From: Betaproteobacteria bacterium GR16-43
GTDB taxonomy: Bacteria; Pseudomonadota; Gammaproteobacteria; Burkholderiales; Usitatibacteraceae
Assembly: GCA_001953215.1 (NCBI GenBank)
Contig: CP019169.1
Coordinates: forward strand, 4,742,849-4,806,848
Reading direction: 5' to 3'
DNA: 64,000 bases
Numbering within the stretch: position 1 is the stretch's first letter; every line of letters starts with the position of its first letter. Positions 61,777 to 64,000 of the stretch are shown here, one piece after another. The notes below the pieces were generated by a model. That model saw nothing but the letters and a program-made list of their open reading frames with translations, was not told the DNA's origin and ran no database searches. The position numbers were made by a program, and so were the translations under genes.

Positions 61777-61811
61777 CCCGCGACCACTTCGCGGCGACCG
61801 GCGCCTTTTTT
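61766..61811 (+). terminator. Leader attenuator before nrtA
   Basis: AAGGCG (61766-61771) pairs with CGCCTT (61802-61807). Inside are GTC/GAC and CCGCG/CGCGG around a 7-nt loop, with six T from 61806. It precedes ATG 61840 by 28 nt. It is mutually exclusive with hairpin P2. Confidence 0.82.
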
Positions 61812-61839
61812 GTTGGACGGTTTTCACGGGAGACGAAGC

Positions 61840-63087
61840 ATGAAGAAGGGGATCAAGCATGGATCGCGTCGCAAATTCCTCGCGCAGTCGGGCGCCGCGC
61901 TGATGGCGACCCTCACCCCGCAGTTGCGAGCCTCCGTGTGGGCCGCGGGTTCCGACGCGCCCGAGAAGACCGACCTCAAGATCGGCTTCATCCCGCTCAC
62001 CGATTGCGCCTCCGTCGTGATGGCGAACGTGAAGGGCTTCGACAAGAAGTACGGCATCACCATCACCCCGACCAAGGAAGCCTCGTGGGCCGCGGTGCGC
62101 GACAAGCTCGTGAACGGCGAAATCGACGCGGCGCACGTCCTCTACGGCCTCATCTACGGCGTGCAGATGGGCATCGGCGGCCCGAAGAAGGACATGGCCG
62201 TGATGATGAGCCTCAACAACAACGGCCAGGCGATCACGCTCTCGCAGCAATTGAAGGATAAGGGCGCCGTCGACGGGGCCACGCTCGCCGCGCTCATCGC
62301 GAAGGAAAAGCGCGAATACACGTTCGCGCAGACCTTCCCCACCGGCACGCACGCCATGTGGATCTACTACTGGCTCGCCGCGGCCGGCATCAACCCGATG
62401 AAGGACGTGAAGACGATCACCGTCCCGCCGCCGCAGATGGTCGCGAACATGCGCGTGGGCAACATGGACGGCTTCTGCGTCGGGGAACCCTGGGGCGCGC
62501 GCGCCATCGCCGACAAGATCGGCTTCACCACCATCACCACGCAGGCGATCTGGAAGGACCACCCCGAGAAGACGCTCGGGACCACGCTGGAATTCGTGCA
62601 GAAGTATCCCAACACCGCCCGCGCCATGACCGCCGCCGTGCTCGAAGCCGGCAAGTGGATCGATGCATCGCCCGCCAACCGCAAGGAGACGGCGGAAGTG
62701 ATCGCGCAGAAGTCCTACGTGAACACCGACACGGACGTGATCCTCGGGCGCTTCCTCGGCCAGTACGAGGACGGCAACGGCAAGAAGTGGCAGGACCCCG
62801 ACTACATGAAGTTCTGCAACGACGGCACGGTGAACTTCCCGTACCTCTCCGACGGCATGTGGTTCATGACGCAGCACCGCCGCTGGGGCCTGCTGAAGGA
62901 AGACCCCGACTACCTCGCGGTCGCGAAGAAGGTGAACCAGATCGAGATCTACAAGCAGGCCGCGGCCGCGGCGAAGGTGCCGGTGCCCAAGGACCTGATG
63001 CGTGTCTCGAAGCTGGTGGACGGCGTCACGTGGGACGGCAAGGACCCGGTGAAGTACGCGGGCGGATTCAAGGTGAAGGTCGCTTGA
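61840..63087 (+). CDS. nrtA: Nitrate ABC transporter substrate-binding protein, Tat-exported
   Basis: A 415-residue NrtA-type binding protein. It has a twin-arginine signal (SRRKFLAQSGAALMATLTP) and the family blocks IGFIPLTDCASVVMANVKGF, WAAVRDKLVNGEIDAAHVLY, NGQAITLSQQLKDKG and GFCVGEPWGARAI. ATG 61840 is chosen; upstream codons fall in the terminator. First gene after the ANTAR leader, followed by nrtB. A close relative, NasS, is the nitrate sensor for NasT, but the Tat signal here indicates export. Confidence 0.93.
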   Translation: MKKGIKHGSRRKFLAQSGAALMATLTPQLRASVWAAGSDAPEKTDLKIGFIPLTDCASVVMANVKGFDKKYGITITPTKEASWAAVRDKLVNGEIDAAHVLYGLIYGVQMGIGGPKKDMAVMMSLNNNGQAITLSQQLKDKGAVDGATLAALIAKEKREYTFAQTFPTGTHAMWIYYWLAAAGINPMKDVKTITVPPPQMVANMRVGNMDGFCVGEPWGARAIADKIGFTTITTQAIWKDHPEKTLGTTLEFVQKYPNTARAMTAAVLEAGKWIDASPANRKETAEVIAQKSYVNTDTDVILGRFLGQYEDGNGKKWQDPDYMKFCNDGTVNFPYLSDGMWFMTQHRRWGLLKEDPDYLAVAKKVNQIEIYKQAAAAAKVPVPKDLMRVSKLVDGVTWDGKDPVKYAGGFKVKVA

Positions 63088-63097
63088 GGAGCAGCAC

Positions 63098-63991
63098 ATG
63101 AGCGCAGTCCATCAAGTCGTGGTCGCACATCCTTCCGCGCTGAAGGTGAAGGTCGTGGTTCCGCCGGTGCCGCAGATCGCGAAAGCGGATGCGATCCCGA
63201 TGCCCGCGCCGCGCAAGCCGCCGCCCGCGTGGGTGTCGACCGTGCTCGCGATGGCCACGGGCCTCGTCGTGTTCGTCGCGCTCTGGGCCTTCGTCGCGAA
63301 ATTCGGCCGCATCCCGGATCCGCTGGCGGTCTTCAAGGAAGCGGTGGTCCTCTTCTCCAACCCGTTCTACAAGAACGGCCCGAACGACCAGGGCATCGGC
63401 TGGAACATCCTCACCTCGCTCGGGCGCGTGGCCATCGGCTTCGGCGCCGCGGCGGCGGTCGGCATCCCGCTCGGCTTCGCCATCGGCCGCTTCAAGTTCC
63501 TCTCCGACATGGCCGCGCCGATCATCGCGCTGCTGAAGCCCGTCTCCCCGCTCGCATGGCTGCCGATCGGATTGCTGCTCTTCAAGAAGGCCGACCCGGC
63601 CGCGATCTACGTGATCTTCGTCTGCTCGCTCTGGCCGATGATCGTGAACACGGCCGTCGGCGTGCGCCAGATCCCGCAGGACTACCTGAACGTCGCGCGC
63701 GTGCTGAACCTCTCCGAGTGGAAGATCTTCACGAAGATCCTCTTCCCCGCGGTACTGCCCTACATGCTGACCGGCGTGCGGCTTTCGATCGGCGTCGCGT
63801 GGCTGGTGATCGTCGCCGCGGAGATGCTTACCGGAGGCGTGGGCATCGGCTTCTGGGTGTGGGACGAGTGGAACAACCTCAAGGTCGACCACATCCTCAT
63901 CGCCATCGGCGTGATCGGCGTCGTCGGGCTCGCGCTCGAGCAGGCGCTGGTGTTCGTCGCGAAGCGCTTCAGCTACGGCGTGCACGCCTAG
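63098..63991 (+). CDS. nrtB: Nitrate ABC transporter permease
   Basis: A 297-residue inner-membrane permease. After a Pro-rich cytoplasmic N-terminus of about 45 residues come six hydrophobic segments and the permease EAA loop (LNVARVLNLSEWKIFTKILF). The blocks GWNILTSLGRVAIGFG and KPVSPLAWLPIGLLLFKKAD match NrtB. It starts 10 nt after nrtA. The ATPase gene (nrtC/D) would lie just beyond the right edge. Confidence 0.93.
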   Translation: MSAVHQVVVAHPSALKVKVVVPPVPQIAKADAIPMPAPRKPPPAWVSTVLAMATGLVVFVALWAFVAKFGRIPDPLAVFKEAVVLFSNPFYKNGPNDQGIGWNILTSLGRVAIGFGAAAAVGIPLGFAIGRFKFLSDMAAPIIALLKPVSPLAWLPIGLLLFKKADPAAIYVIFVCSLWPMIVNTAVGVRQIPQDYLNVARVLNLSEWKIFTKILFPAVLPYMLTGVRLSIGVAWLVIVAAEMLTGGVGIGFWVWDEWNNLKVDHILIAIGVIGVVGLALEQALVFVAKRFSYGVHA

Positions 63992-64000
63992 GAGACGACA

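Noticed and set aside
61810..61839. An upstream TTG start for nrtA
   Set aside because: It lies in the T-run of the leader terminator and would place extra residues before a complete Tat signal.

Overview
The window reads as a high-GC chromosomal segment of a betaproteobacterium. The evidence is the set of conserved neighbourhoods typical of that class (dapC/dapD/pilU/dapE/prmB; scpA/scpB/rluB; yciB/YciI-like/bolA/parvulin; ygfX/ygfZ; queA beside a tRNA), the strong G/C third-position bias and the nearly gap-free packing. The style resembles the Usitatibacter/Nitrosomonadales side of the class, but that is inference. I see no rRNA, phage, IS element or CRISPR array.

Layout. 0.1-3 kb: a tandem-domain glycosyltransferase and a coiled-coil methyltransferase. 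3-12.2 kb: a secreted Cys-rich protein divergent from a lysine/peptidoglycan operon (dapC, a class III cyclase-like gene, dapD, pilU, an RDD-pilin fusion, two Mpo1-like genes, dapE, prmB). 12.3-22 kb: small catabolic and housekeeping groups (di-heme oxidoreductase behind a sigma-54-like promoter, aldolases, pdxH, a ChaC-like gene, an amidohydrolase operon, a DUF2917 operon divergent from a LysR gene). 22-31 kb: rluB/scpB/scpA, trpS, a site-2 protease, YciO and a PHP phosphatase. 30.7-35.9 kb: the yciB-bolA-parvulin run and an ECF sigma operon. 36-39 kb: a periplasmic phosphate-type binding protein, a chemoreceptor and CheW. 39-51 kb: purL, ygfX/ygfZ, ppa, a SET-domain gene, an HNH gene, a second LysR/DUF2917 pair, queA and tRNA-Leu(CAA). 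51.8-55.5 kb: TonB, a degenerate GTPase-Roadblock fusion and an Hsp70-like ATPase. 55.5-60.8 kb: a peptide export system. 60.9-64 kb: nitrate assimilation control and uptake.

Three things stand out. First, an NHLM-type export locus: cyclic-nucleotide-binding protein, a membrane-fusion protein cut down to its N-terminal anchor, a C39-peptidase ABC exporter and a second ABC exporter. It converges on a 79-residue double-glycine leader peptide whose mature part carries two copies of a TonB-box-like motif (K-M-[ED]-K-IVVTA-[KR]-R). Second, nasT-nrtA-nrtB is controlled by two sigma-54 promoters with exact GG-N10-GC spacing and a leader that folds as a textbook ANTAR antitermination element: two hexaloop hairpins with A1/G4, the second excluding a terminator. 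Third, seven hairpins built on GGG(G)TCAG lie between 32.7 and 48.9 kb, with arms that differ between copies but stay self-complementary, and several supply the stop codons of the convergent genes around them.

A further recurring theme is symmetric -10 elements (ATTATAAT twice, TAGAATTCTA once) in very short spacers, placed so that flanking genes could be transcribed without a leader. These calls come from reading alone. Functional names rest on recognised motifs and gene order, not on database searches.
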